From an uncultured Collinsella sp. (GTDB taxonomy: Bacteria; Actinomycetota; Coriobacteriia; Coriobacteriales; Coriobacteriaceae), in NCBI GenBank assembly GCA_958445065.1, contig CAUCQW010000001.1, positions 62,001-126,000 of the forward strand: a DNA stretch of 64,000 bases, in the 5' to 3' direction. The notes beneath the pieces are model-generated. The model saw only the letters and a program-made list of their open reading frames with translations, was not told the DNA's origin and did no database searches. Shown here in pieces: positions 1-7,504 of this stretch (the first letter of the stretch is position 1; every line of letters begins with the position of its first letter). A program made the position numbers and the translations under genes.

Positions 1-124
1 GCAGCGCATCAGCGGCTATGCTGAGCACCAAGGCGCAGCTCACGCACATGCCGGCACACAGGGCCATCGTCCACGGAATCAGGGGCCGCGGAGGTATCAC
101 GTGCTCTCGCTCGGTCGCACTCAT
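1..124 (-). CDS. comEC: ComEC/Rec2 competence channel protein, N-terminal fragment
   Basis: Only the first 41 codons are inside the window; the gene continues past position 1. The start ATG overlaps the TGA stop of comEA (shared ATGA), as in translationally coupled comEA-comEC operons. The visible peptide has a short polar N-terminus ending in prolines (IPPRPLIPW), then a hydrophobic stretch rich in Ala, Cys, Leu and Ser that fits a first membrane segment. ComEC forms the inner-membrane channel that carries single-stranded DNA into the cell during natural transformation. Identification rests mainly on position behind comEA and the membrane-type N-terminus, since no diagnostic domain is visible. 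Confidence 0.75.
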   Translation of the reverse strand, partial: MSATEREHVIPPRPLIPWTMALCAGMCVSCALVLSIAADAL

Positions 125-834
125 ACGCAGATGCAATCTTTGATTTTGGCAAGCTTCTTCTCGCCGATTCCCGACACGCGCATCAGATCGTCAACCGAAG
201 CAAAAGCACCGTTCTTTGTCCGCTCATCGATAATCGACTGTGCCATTGAGGGACCGATTCCCGAGAGCGTCTGCAGCTCTGCCGAGCTTGCCGTATTAAT
301 GTTTACTAGGCCTGTTGCGCCACCGACGCCTGATGATGCGGAAGCCCCACCATCAACACCGGCTTCCGCAATGGACACCTGCTGCTCCCCTACCGTTGGA
401 ACGTGAATTTTTTGTCCATCAGTGACCTTGGATGCACGATTAAGCCCCGTAACGTCTGCTTCGGGCGCCAGCCCGCCGGCGGCATCAATCGCCTGAGCCA
501 CCCGCGCCCCGTCTTTGAGGCGATATACACCGGGTGACACCACGGCGCCATCAACATCGACATAGACCTCTGCCGCGGCAGACGCCTTAGGCGAAGAGCC
601 TTCGGATGTCTTTCCGCTCGAAGCATCGCCGGATCCCGGCACCACTAACGTGCCCGAACCATCAGTGCGCTCAAACGACACACCGCCGGCACCGCCGCCA
701 AGGTTCGCCATCGCCAGCCCACTCGCCATCGCAATGACGACCAGTATCGCCATCACCACTGCCTTATGACCGAGCAGCTTGCCCGCCCAGCGGTCCATCT
801 TTTTGACTCGTTCGTGTTGTTCGCGCTGCGCCAT
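121..834 (-). CDS. comEA: ComEA-type competence DNA-binding protein
   Basis: Membrane-anchored receptor that binds incoming double-stranded DNA and hands it to ComEC. The protein has a basic N-terminus, one membrane segment (about residues 24-44), a Gly/Ser-rich linker, a SLBB-like domain (from VYVDVDGAVVSPGVYRL) and a C-terminal helix-hairpin-helix pair (GLVNINTASSAELQTLSGIG and VSGIGEKKLAKI). I chose the ATG at 834 because GGGAGG lies 7 bp upstream. The frame stays open to 912, but that extension has no ribosome site. It is the first gene of the comEA-comEC unit, and a repeated ACCAAA motif lies about 80 bp upstream (910-929). Confidence 0.93.
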   Translation of the reverse strand: MAQREQHERVKKMDRWAGKLLGHKAVVMAILVVIAMASGLAMANLGGGAGGVSFERTDGSGTLVVPGSGDASSGKTSEGSSPKASAAAEVYVDVDGAVVSPGVYRLKDGARVAQAIDAAGGLAPEADVTGLNRASKVTDGQKIHVPTVGEQQVSIAEAGVDGGASASSGVGGATGLVNINTASSAELQTLSGIGPSMAQSIIDERTKNGAFASVDDLMRVSGIGEKKLAKIKDCICV

Positions 835-909
835 AGCAAAACCTCCCAACACCATCGTGTCAGGAAAGGAGCTCCACAACAGCCACGCCCCAAAACCGGT
901 TTTTGCGGT

Positions 910-929
910 CAAACCAAAAACCGACCAAA
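910..929 (-). promoter_or_regulatory. Candidate competence operator: ACCAAA repeats 11 bp apart upstream of comEA
   Basis: ACCAAA occurs at 913-918 and again at 924-929, exactly one helical turn apart. Read on the plus strand the 20-bp block is CAAACCAAAAACCGACCAAA. A copy identical at 18 of 20 positions lies at 29282-29301, upstream of the yraN-comM-dprA competence genes, at almost the same distance from the start codon. The match and placement are seen directly; a regulator-binding role is inferred. Confidence 0.5.
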
Positions 930-1003
930 ACCTTGCACAAATCTGTCCATTTATTCAGGCAAACGTCAGCAAATGAACACTTAGCCGCAAAATGCCCAGA
1001 TAG

Positions 1004-1037
1004 CAAAAGACCGACGATGCAGGCGCATCGTCGGTCT
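1004..1037 (-). terminator. Terminator after thiI
   Basis: Perfect 13-bp inverted repeat (AGACCGACGATGC with its complement, 4-nt loop) just downstream of the thiI stop, followed on the minus strand by TTTTGC. The T-run is short but the stem is strong. It ends the mihF-gmk-rpoZ-thiI unit and separates it from comEA. Confidence 0.8.
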
Positions 1038-1047
1038 ATGCACAAAT

Positions 1048-2292
1048 TTACTCGTGATCTTGGTAAATCTCACGCGGAGCAAGCTCCGAATGTTTGCGTT
1101 TTAAGGTCTTAGGGGCCTTATATGTGTTGCTCTCGAAGTCGATGTACTCGGTCTGCTTGAGCAGGCGCTCAATCATCTCCTCGTGGTCGAACAGCTCCCA
1201 GGCCTCGTGCACGGCATCGAGTTTGGCGTGCGTCTCGGGACGACGCGGCATAAACAGCGTGCAGCAGTCGGGAGCGGCCTCAGTCGAGATATCGAACGTA
1301 CCGATCTCCTCGGCGCGTGCGATGATCTCCTGTTTGTCCGAACCGATGAGAGGACGGAACACGGGAATCTTCACGGCTTCGTTGACGGCCATGATGTTCT
1401 CAAGCGTTTGGGAGGCAACCTGCCCAAGCGATTCGCCCGTAACGATGGCCCTGGCACCCTCGATGTGTGCAATGCGCTCAGCAACCGAATACATAATGCG
1501 GCGATACATGATCACGCGCAGGTTGCTGGGACAGGTGACCGAAATCTCACGCTGGCAGTCGCCAAACGGCACCACGTACAGGCGGCCGATCTGGACACCC
1601 GGCTCAAGCGCACGGATGATGTCCTGCACCAGGTATTCACTCGTGTCGGGCGTCTGCGGACGACCGGAGAAATGCACCGGCACGCACACCGCGCCGCGAC
1701 GCGCGAGCATCCAGGTCGCCACCGGAGAATCGATACCCGACGACAGAAGCGTCACGACCTTGCCGGCAGAACCCACCGGAAGGCCGCCAACGCCGCGCTC
1801 GGAGCGCGCATACACGTAGACACTACCCTGAACCACCAGAACGTGCACCATCGCGTCGGGGTCGTGCATCTGGACCTTTTTATCGGGAAACACCTCACAC
1901 AGCACCTCGCCAACCTGTCGATTGATATCGATCGAGGTGAGCTCATAGTCAGTATTGGAGCGCTTGGCGTGCACCTTAAACGAATCGAAGGAACCAAACT
2001 CGCGCAGCGCCTTCACAGCGGCGGCGCAGTACTCCTGCGGGTCGCGGTTGGTGTGATACGCCAAAGACACACGGGCAACGCCGGGGACGGTGCGGATGAC
2101 ACGCGCCGCCTCGTCGGCCTGATGCTCGTTAAAGGTCACGAGGATATAACCGGAAATTCGAGACACGGCGTTCACGGAAAAGGCGGCCAAGGCCGCCTTG
2201 ATGTTATCCATGAGGATATGCTCAAAATGTGCGCGGTTCTTGCCCTTCAGCCCAACCTCGTGATAGTGGACTAGGCAGACGCGAGCCGCCAT
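1048..2292 (-). CDS. thiI: tRNA 4-thiouridine synthase ThiI
   Basis: 414 aa. Sulfur-insertion enzyme that makes 4-thiouridine at tRNA position 8 and, in many bacteria, supplies sulfur for the thiamine thiazole. An N-terminal ferredoxin-like plus THUMP region (about residues 1-165) precedes an adenylating PP-loop domain with SSGIDSPVA at about 184-192. The family usually has SGG here, so the second position is Ser in place of Gly. The protein lacks the C-terminal rhodanese domain of the E. coli type and resembles the shorter form common in Gram-positives. The ATG directly abuts the rpoZ stop (TAAATG). It is the last gene of the mihF-gmk-rpoZ-thiI run. Confidence 0.93.
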   Translation of the reverse strand: MAARVCLVHYHEVGLKGKNRAHFEHILMDNIKAALAAFSVNAVSRISGYILVTFNEHQADEAARVIRTVPGVARVSLAYHTNRDPQEYCAAAVKALREFGSFDSFKVHAKRSNTDYELTSIDINRQVGEVLCEVFPDKKVQMHDPDAMVHVLVVQGSVYVYARSERGVGGLPVGSAGKVVTLLSSGIDSPVATWMLARRGAVCVPVHFSGRPQTPDTSEYLVQDIIRALEPGVQIGRLYVVPFGDCQREISVTCPSNLRVIMYRRIMYSVAERIAHIEGARAIVTGESLGQVASQTLENIMAVNEAVKIPVFRPLIGSDKQEIIARAEEIGTFDISTEAAPDCCTLFMPRRPETHAKLDAVHEAWELFDHEEMIERLLKQTEYIDFESNTYKAPKTLKRKHSELAPREIYQDHE

Positions 2293-2574
2293 TTAGGCTT
2301 CAGCAACCTTGTGGCCGAGCGCCTTCTCGTAACGGGCCTCGTCGTAAGAGATGTCGCCGTCGACAATCTCGTCCATAGCCATCGAGATGGTATCGGCACC
2401 GGAAAGCCCGATGGTGATGTCATCGACATCCTGAACGGCAAGCACGCGGTTGTGCTGGCCACGCAGCATGCTATTGATGTCGCAGGCGCGCTTGGAGGCA
2501 AGCGAAGCGAGCAGGAAGCGGTTGTGATCGGTCTTCTCCAGAAGATCGTCAATGCAAGGCTTTACAACGGACAC
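2293..2574 (-). CDS. rpoZ: RNA polymerase omega subunit
   Basis: 93 aa. Small subunit that helps fold and assemble the beta-prime subunit of RNA polymerase. The sequence shows the family pattern: an N-terminal segment (CIDDLLEKTDHNRFLLASLASKRA) and a region matching the conserved ARDIN-like helix (RACDINSMLRG). The start is a GTG at 2574 with GAGG a few bases upstream. It follows gmk by 5 bp, and the gmk-rpoZ order is widespread in bacteria. The C-terminus carries an acidic stretch before YEKALGHKVAEA. Confidence 0.92.
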   Translation of the reverse strand: MSVVKPCIDDLLEKTDHNRFLLASLASKRACDINSMLRGQHNRVLAVQDVDDITIGLSGADTISMAMDEIVDGDISYDEARYEKALGHKVAEA

Positions 2575-2579
2575 GGACC

Positions 2580-3149
2580 TCAGATCCTTTCATGCATATC
2601 GAGAACGCGAACGAGCTCATCGGTCGCGCGGTCGAGATCGTCATTCACCACGACGTCGTCGTAGCGGTCGGCAAGGGCAAGCTCATCGGCGGCGTTTGCC
2701 ATACGCAGCTCAATCGTCTCGGGCGTCTCGGTACCGCGACCGACTAGACGCTCGCGGAGCACCTCAAGCGAAGGCGGCTTGATAAAGATCAGCACGGCCT
2801 CGGGGAAACGCTCCTTCACCTGCAGGGCGCCCTGGACATCGATCTCCAAAATCAGAGACGAGCCCGAGGCGAGCTTGGATGTGACCTCGCTCACCAACGT
2901 GCCGTAGCAGTTACCGTGGACCTCGGCCCACTCAACAAACTCACCGTTTGCCACGCGGCGGTCGAACTCCTCGCGCGTCAGAAAAAAGTAGTTGACGCCG
3001 TCGACCTCACCTTTGCGTGGTGCTCGCGTGGTAGCCGAAACCGTCAGACCCAGGTTCGAGCGGCGCTCGCGCACACGAGTGACGAGCGTACCCTTGCCTG
3101 CGCCTGACGGTCCAGAAATCACAAAGAGCTTGGAATCCTGAGCGCTCAC
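2580..3149 (-). CDS. gmk: Guanylate kinase
   Basis: 189 aa. Phosphorylates GMP to GDP with ATP, an essential step in GTP and dGTP supply. The P-loop GPSGAGKGTL is at residues 13-22, followed by the GMP-binding region (SATTRAPRKGEVDGVNYFF). Length is near the family norm. The GTG start immediately follows the mihF stop (TAAGTG) with no clear ribosome site of its own, which suggests translation coupled to mihF. The mihF-gmk-rpoZ order matches the arrangement known in Actinobacteria. Confidence 0.95.
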   Translation of the reverse strand: MSAQDSKLFVISGPSGAGKGTLVTRVRERRSNLGLTVSATTRAPRKGEVDGVNYFFLTREEFDRRVANGEFVEWAEVHGNCYGTLVSEVTSKLASGSSLILEIDVQGALQVKERFPEAVLIFIKPPSLEVLRERLVGRGTETPETIELRMANAADELALADRYDDVVVNDDLDRATDELVRVLDMHERI

Positions 3150-3458
3150 TTATTTGGTCAGCTGCTCGAGGAGCTGCTCGCGCTGACGGACACCGAGGCC
3201 CTGGACGCGACGAGTAGCGGAGATACCGAGCTCCTCCATGATCTTGGCGGCCTTGGCCTTGCCATAACCGGGGAGAGACTCGATGAGGGTGGAAACCTTC
3301 ATGCGGGAAGCGATGGGGTCATCGGAGTTGAGCACGGACTCGAGGGACTTCTCGCCCTTCTTGATCTGCTCGCGAAGCTCAGCGCGGGCGTGACGTGCGG
3401 CAGCAGCCTTCTCAAGAGCCTGCTTGCGCTGCTCGTCGGTAAGCTGAGGGAGTGCCAT
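3150..3458 (-). CDS. mihF: Actinobacterial-type integration host factor
   Basis: 102 aa. Nucleoid-associated DNA-binding protein of the mycobacterial IHF family, which is unrelated in sequence to E. coli IHF. The C-terminal half has the helix-two-turn-helix DNA-binding region (STLIESLPGYGKAKAAKIMEELGISATRRVQGLG). The N-terminal half is a charged, Ala-rich helix. I chose the ATG at 3458 over a possible start 12 bp upstream because GGAGG lies 5 bp before it. A good extended -10 element (TGCTAAAAT) lies about 45 bp upstream. This gene is one of the clearest actinobacterial markers in the window. Confidence 0.9.
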   Translation of the reverse strand: MALPQLTDEQRKQALEKAAAARHARAELREQIKKGEKSLESVLNSDDPIASRMKVSTLIESLPGYGKAKAAKIMEELGISATRRVQGLGVRQREQLLEQLTK

Positions 3459-3502
3459 TCGTACCTCCAAATAGTTGGGTTATATCTGATTCAATAATTG
3501 GC

Positions 3503-3511
3503 ATTTTAGCA
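3503..3511 (-). promoter_or_regulatory. Extended -10 promoter element for mihF-gmk-rpoZ-thiI
   Basis: On the minus strand TGCTAAAAT fits an extended -10 (TGn followed by TAAAAT) about 45 bp before the mihF start. No convincing -35 hexamer is seen at 16-18 bp. The TGC extension recurs at several other promoters in this window. Confidence 0.5.
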
Positions 3512-3594
3512 CGTAGAACGTACAAAATGCCTAATCGCGGCTCCATAGGTTAGACGATACCCGCAAAAAGTGCAATATACTGCGCCCAAAGTTA

Positions 3595-3652
3595 AGCCCC
3601 TGACCTGCGATTCCACACAAAGGATGGGAAAGTTTACGCAGGCACAGGGGCT
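3595..3652. other. Intergenic hairpin between pyrF and mihF
   Basis: The arms AGCCCCTG-CCTGCG and CGCAGG-CAGGGGCT pair over 14 bp with a small bulge and enclose about 27 bases. On the plus strand the hairpin is followed by ATTTTG, on the minus strand by TTAACTTTGG. It may end the pyrimidine operon, act as a leader element for mihF, or be a small RNA. Both T-runs are weak, so I do not call it a clean terminator. Confidence 0.45.
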
Positions 3653-3697
3653 ATTTTGTGCTAATGAGACCCAAAAGTGGTGACTTAGGGGAATCTT

Positions 3698-4414
3698 TTA
3701 CGCGACGTTTTCGACCAGCTCGGCGACGATGGCGTCAAAGGCGGCAACCGGATCGTCGGCACCGGTGATGGGACGGCCCACCACAATGTGGCTTGCGCCA
3801 CGCTCGATAGCCTGGGAAGGCGTCGCCACGCGAGACTGGTCACCAAGGGCGGCACCCACCGGACGCACACCCGGAGTCACGATCAGGGCATCAGGACCCA
3901 GCAGCTCACGCATGTCGTGAGCCTCCATCGGTGAGCACACGATGCCATCGATGCCACTGTCCTGAGCAAGCTTTGCCAAGCGGGCGGCCTCCTCGGCCAC
4001 GGGCGACTCGACGCCGATCTCGCTCAAGGCATCCTGATTCATGCTCGTGAGCACGGTGATGGCGACGAGTTTGGCGCGGTCCTCACGCGCCTCCTCGGCA
4101 CCCTCGCGGCAGGCAGCGAGCATAGCACCCGAGCCCAGGCCGTGGACCGAAAGCAGGTCGGCACCGGCAAGCGAGGCCGAGCGGGCAGCGCCGCGCACCT
4201 GATGCGGAATGTCATGGAACTTAAGGTCGAGGAAGACCTTAAAGCCAAGGTCCTTAAAGGTCTTGACGATCTGGGGACCCTCAGCGTAATAGAGCGTCAT
4301 GCCGACCTTGAGCCAGGCGGCATGGCCCGAAAGCTCGTGGGCGAGCTCGAGCGCGCGCTCACGGTCGCAGTCGAGGGCGACGATAACACGGTCGCGGGCA
4401 TCATTCTCTAGCAT
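3698..4414 (-). CDS. pyrF: Orotidine 5'-phosphate decarboxylase
   Basis: 238 aa. Last step of UMP synthesis: decarboxylates OMP to UMP. The conserved active-site segment FLDLKFHDIPHQV carries the Asp-Lys-Asp catalytic residues. The phosphate-binding C-terminal part reads TPGVRPVG and later GASHIVVGRPIT. Length is normal for the bacterial short class. Its ATG overlaps the pyrD stop by 7 bp, which indicates coupled translation at the distal end of the pyrR-pyrB-pyrC-pyrK-pyrD-pyrF operon. Confidence 0.96.
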   Translation of the reverse strand: MLENDARDRVIVALDCDRERALELAHELSGHAAWLKVGMTLYYAEGPQIVKTFKDLGFKVFLDLKFHDIPHQVRGAARSASLAGADLLSVHGLGSGAMLAACREGAEEAREDRAKLVAITVLTSMNQDALSEIGVESPVAEEAARLAKLAQDSGIDGIVCSPMEAHDMRELLGPDALIVTPGVRPVGAALGDQSRVATPSQAIERGASHIVVGRPITGADDPVAAFDAIVAELVENVA

Positions 4415-5331
4415 TCGAAAGCACCCACCAGCTCGTTGATGTCCTTTACGCCCTGGGACTCGGCCCAGGCCTCGAGCTCATGCGCGATCTTAAGCGAAGC
4501 GCACGGATCGACGAAGTTGGCCATGCCGACCGACACGCAGGTGGCGCCGGCCAGGATAAACTCAGCCGCATCCTCGCCAGTCATGACACCGCCGACACCG
4601 TTGATGGGGATATCGACGGCCTGGGCAACCTCCCAGACCATGCGCACGGCGATGTGGTGGCACAGCGGGCCCGAAAGGCCGCCCTTGGGCTTGGCCACGC
4701 GGGACTTGCGGGTATGGACGTCGATGGCCATGCCCTGGATGGAGTTGATGACCGAAAGGCCGTCGGCGCCGGCAGCCTCGAGGGCCTTGGCGATCTCGGC
4801 GACGTTGACCGGCGCCATCTTCACGAACAGCGGCTTATCGGTCACCTTGCGGCAAGCAGCCATAACGGAAGAGGCGCCCTCGGGCGTGGAGCCCATGGCG
4901 GCACCGCCGGCGGCGATATTAGGGCAGCTCACGTTGATCTCGTAGCCGGCAGCCCAGGGGCACAGCTCGACATACATCTCGAGTGCGCGGACAAACTCGT
5001 CAACGGAGTGACCGGCAACCTGACAGATGACCTGGCAGCCGTCCTTGGACAGCTGTTCGAGCCACGGACCGGACTCGCGGGCAAAGGCGGCCACGCCGGG
5101 GTTCTGAAGACCCACGGAGTTGATCATACCGCCGGGAATCTCGGCCATGCGGGGCGCGGGATTGCCGGGCCAGGGCTCGGCAGCGCAACCCTTGGTGGTG
5201 ATGGCGCCCAGCTGGGAAACATCAAAGAAGTTCTGGAACTGCCAACCGTAGCCAAAGGTACCGGCTGCGGTGTTAATGGGGTTCTGCATCTTGACGCCGC
5301 CGAAATCGACGGCCATGTTCACGGTACCCAC
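4408..5331 (-). CDS. pyrD: Dihydroorotate dehydrogenase, catalytic subunit (class 1B)
   Basis: About 307 aa. FMN enzyme oxidising dihydroorotate to orotate. Class 1B enzymes pass electrons to the PyrK subunit and on to NAD, and pyrK lies immediately upstream. Motifs seen: KMQNPINTAAGTFGYG at the N-terminus, the ISCP-type segment EINVSCPNIAAGG with the catalytic Cys, KMAPVN, and the FMN-phosphate site INGVGGVMTGEDA. The frame is open far upstream, but the sensible start is the GTG at 5331, whose G overlaps the pyrK stop (TAGTG) with a GGTGG stretch before it. An ATG at 5316 is the alternative. Confidence 0.94.
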   Translation of the reverse strand: MGTVNMAVDFGGVKMQNPINTAAGTFGYGWQFQNFFDVSQLGAITTKGCAAEPWPGNPAPRMAEIPGGMINSVGLQNPGVAAFARESGPWLEQLSKDGCQVICQVAGHSVDEFVRALEMYVELCPWAAGYEINVSCPNIAAGGAAMGSTPEGASSVMAACRKVTDKPLFVKMAPVNVAEIAKALEAAGADGLSVINSIQGMAIDVHTRKSRVAKPKGGLSGPLCHHIAVRMVWEVAQAVDIPINGVGGVMTGEDAAEFILAGATCVSVGMANFVDPCASLKIAHELEAWAESQGVKDINELVGAFEC

Positions 5332-6122
5332 TAGAAGACCACCACCTTGGAAGCATCGAACACGGGGCCGCACATACAAGCACCCTTCATACCGTCGACC
5401 GTCTCGACATTGCAGGTGTTGCAGGCGCCAAAGCCACAGCTCATCATGCGTTCGAGCGACACCTCGCAGTACACACCGGCCTCGGCGGCAGCGGCGGCGA
5501 CCTTCTTCATCATGACGGCGGGGCCGCAGCTGGCGACGTAGTCGTAGCCGCCCTCTCCAAGCAGCTCGGCTGCCGGATCGGTGCAAAAACCGTGCGTGCC
5601 GAGCGAACCGTCGTCGGTGCACACGTTAACCGTGGCGCCCAGCGCACGGAACTCATCGACACCCACGGCCTTGGAAGCGGTGCCAAAGCCCAGGCACACG
5701 TCCACATCAACACCCTGCTCGGCAAGCATGCCGGCAAGACACAGCACAGGCGGAACGCCGATGCCACCGGCGACGAGCAGTGCCTTCCTGGTGCCCTCGG
5801 GTACCATCCAGCCACGGCCACCGGGGCCCAACAGGTTAGAGGTGGAGCCAGGGCCCATCTGGGACAAACGGCGGGTATCGTCGCCCACGACAGCGTACCA
5901 CAGCTCGACGGTGCCGGCCTCGGCGTCGGCGCGGTAGAAACTCAAGGGCACACGAAGCAGAGAAGACGCATCGCCGGGGACGGCGATGTTCACAAACTGA
6001 CCGGGCTTGAGCGCACTTGCAAGCTTGGGGGCCGAGATAACGAGCGAGAAGATACCGTCGGCGATCTCCCGGTTCGAGACGACCTCGAAGTCGTGCATGC
6101 GTGCAGTGGAAGGTGTGGGCAT
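5331..6122 (-). CDS. pyrK: Dihydroorotate dehydrogenase electron transfer subunit
   Basis: 263 aa. FAD and [2Fe-2S] subunit that moves electrons from PyrD to NAD. An N-terminal ferredoxin-reductase-like beta barrel (FAD site RVPLSFYRA) is followed by an NAD-binding region (LLVAGGIGVPPVLCLA). A C-terminal cluster motif, SCGFGACNTC with a further downstream Cys pair region (GACMC), ligates the iron-sulfur centre. GGAG lies 5 bp before the ATG. It sits between pyrC and pyrD in the operon, separated from pyrC by a 92-bp spacer that holds a strong hairpin. Confidence 0.94.
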   Translation of the reverse strand: MPTPSTARMHDFEVVSNREIADGIFSLVISAPKLASALKPGQFVNIAVPGDASSLLRVPLSFYRADAEAGTVELWYAVVGDDTRRLSQMGPGSTSNLLGPGGRGWMVPEGTRKALLVAGGIGVPPVLCLAGMLAEQGVDVDVCLGFGTASKAVGVDEFRALGATVNVCTDDGSLGTHGFCTDPAAELLGEGGYDYVASCGPAVMMKKVAAAAAEAGVYCEVSLERMMSCGFGACNTCNVETVDGMKGACMCGPVFDASKVVVF

Positions 6123-6168
6123 AGACGCTCCAATCCCCCATGCGGTTGCATGGTCTAAACGAACAGAA

Positions 6169-6193
6169 AGCGCGGCACCGCAAGGGCGCCGCG
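6169..6193 (-). other. Hairpin in the pyrC-pyrK spacer
   Basis: A 7-bp GC-only stem (GCGCGGC with GCCGCGC) lies between the pyrC stop and the pyrK start and is followed on the minus strand by TTTCTG. A second small palindrome, CCATGC-GGTT-GCATGG, lies at 6138-6153 near the pyrK ribosome site. These could be an RNA-processing or partial termination point that adjusts pyrKDF against pyrRBC, but the T-run is too poor for a confident terminator. Confidence 0.4.
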
Positions 6194-6214
6194 CACAAAA
6201 GCGATAAGGCTATG

Positions 6215-7504
6215 CTAGCAGATGCAGCCGTCGGCAAGCGTCTGTTTACCGCCGACAAATACATCGGTGGCACGACCGGTGAGCGTGCGGCCGGCAAAAC
6301 CGGAGTTCTCGGCGCGCGACTCGTAACCGTCCTCGCCAACCGTCCAGGTTGCGGAGGGGTCGAACACGGTCAGGTCGGCGACAGAGCCCGCCTTGACCTG
6401 AACCTGATCGAGGCCCAGAATCTCACGCGGCTTGATGGCCATGAGCTCGACCATGCGGCTCACGCTCATCTTGCCCGTGTTGACCAGCTCAGTGAGCACG
6501 AGCGACAGCGAAGTCTCGAGGCCAATCATTCCAAAGGGCGCGAGCTCGAACTCGCGGGCCTTCTCCCACGGGGTGTGGGGAGCGTGGTCGGTAACGATAG
6601 CGTCGACGGTACCGTCGATGACACCCTGACGGATGGCCTCGGCATCCTCGTCAGTGCGCAGCGGCGGATTGACCTTGAGCGAGGTGTTGTAGGTCTCGTC
6701 CAGGTCGTTCTCGGTCAGGAACATGTGGTGCGGGGTGGCCTCGCAGGTCACCTGGACACCGGCAGCCTTACCGGCACGCACGAGCTCCAGGCCATGAGCG
6801 GTGGAGATGTGCTGGATGTGCAGCTTGGCACCGGTCAGCTTGGCAATCTCGATGTCGCGGGCAATCTGAAGCTCCTCGCCGGCGGCCGGCCAACCCTCGA
6901 GGGCCAGACGGGTCGAGACCTTGCCCTCGTTGATCTGGCCGTGGCCGACCAGATCCTCGTCCTGGCAGTGGCTCATAAAGACCTTGCCGAACATCTTGCC
7001 GTAGTCCATGCAGCGACGGAGCATGCCCGCGCCCTGCACGCCGCGACCGTCGTCGGTGAAGGCGACGGCGCCGTGGGCGACCATATCGCCCATCTCGGAC
7101 ATGGCCTCGCCCTTAAGACCGCGGGTCATGGCGCCCGACGGATAGACGCGGCAGTGGCCGACCTCGGCAGCGCGGGACTTGACGAACTCCACGACGGTGC
7201 CGTTATCGGTGACGGGATCGGTGTTGGGCATGGCGCACACGCCGGTGAAGCCGCCCTTGGCAGCAGCGCGGGTGCCGCTCTCGATGTCCTCTTTGACCTC
7301 GTAGCCAGGCTCGCGCAGATGCACGTGCATATCCACCAGGCCGGGGACGAGATACTTGCCGGAAAGGTCGCGGACCTCGGCTCCCTCGGCGGCGAGGTTC
7401 TCGCCGACCTCGGCGATCTTGTCACCGTCGATCAGGACGTCGACGACACCGTCAAGCTCGACGGACGGATCGACGACGTGGGCATTCTTAAGAAGCAAGG
7501 CCAT
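6215..7504 (-). CDS. pyrC: Dihydroorotase
   Basis: 429 aa. Zinc amidohydrolase that cyclises carbamoyl aspartate to dihydroorotate. Motifs seen: VDMHVHLREPGYE (the metal-binding HxHxRxPG), GGFTGVCAMPNT, the metal-His region LHIQHIST, and the catalytic Asp region VTDHAPH. This is the long class I type common in Gram-positives. The true start is the ATG at 7504 with GGAGG 8 bp upstream. It overlaps the 3' end of pyrB by 17 bp, as expected for a coupled pyrBC pair. Confidence 0.95.
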   Translation of the reverse strand: MALLLKNAHVVDPSVELDGVVDVLIDGDKIAEVGENLAAEGAEVRDLSGKYLVPGLVDMHVHLREPGYEVKEDIESGTRAAAKGGFTGVCAMPNTDPVTDNGTVVEFVKSRAAEVGHCRVYPSGAMTRGLKGEAMSEMGDMVAHGAVAFTDDGRGVQGAGMLRRCMDYGKMFGKVFMSHCQDEDLVGHGQINEGKVSTRLALEGWPAAGEELQIARDIEIAKLTGAKLHIQHISTAHGLELVRAGKAAGVQVTCEATPHHMFLTENDLDETYNTSLKVNPPLRTDEDAEAIRQGVIDGTVDAIVTDHAPHTPWEKAREFELAPFGMIGLETSLSLVLTELVNTGKMSVSRMVELMAIKPREILGLDQVQVKAGSVADLTVFDPSATWTVGEDGYESRAENSGFAGRTLTGRATDVFVGGKQTLADGCIC

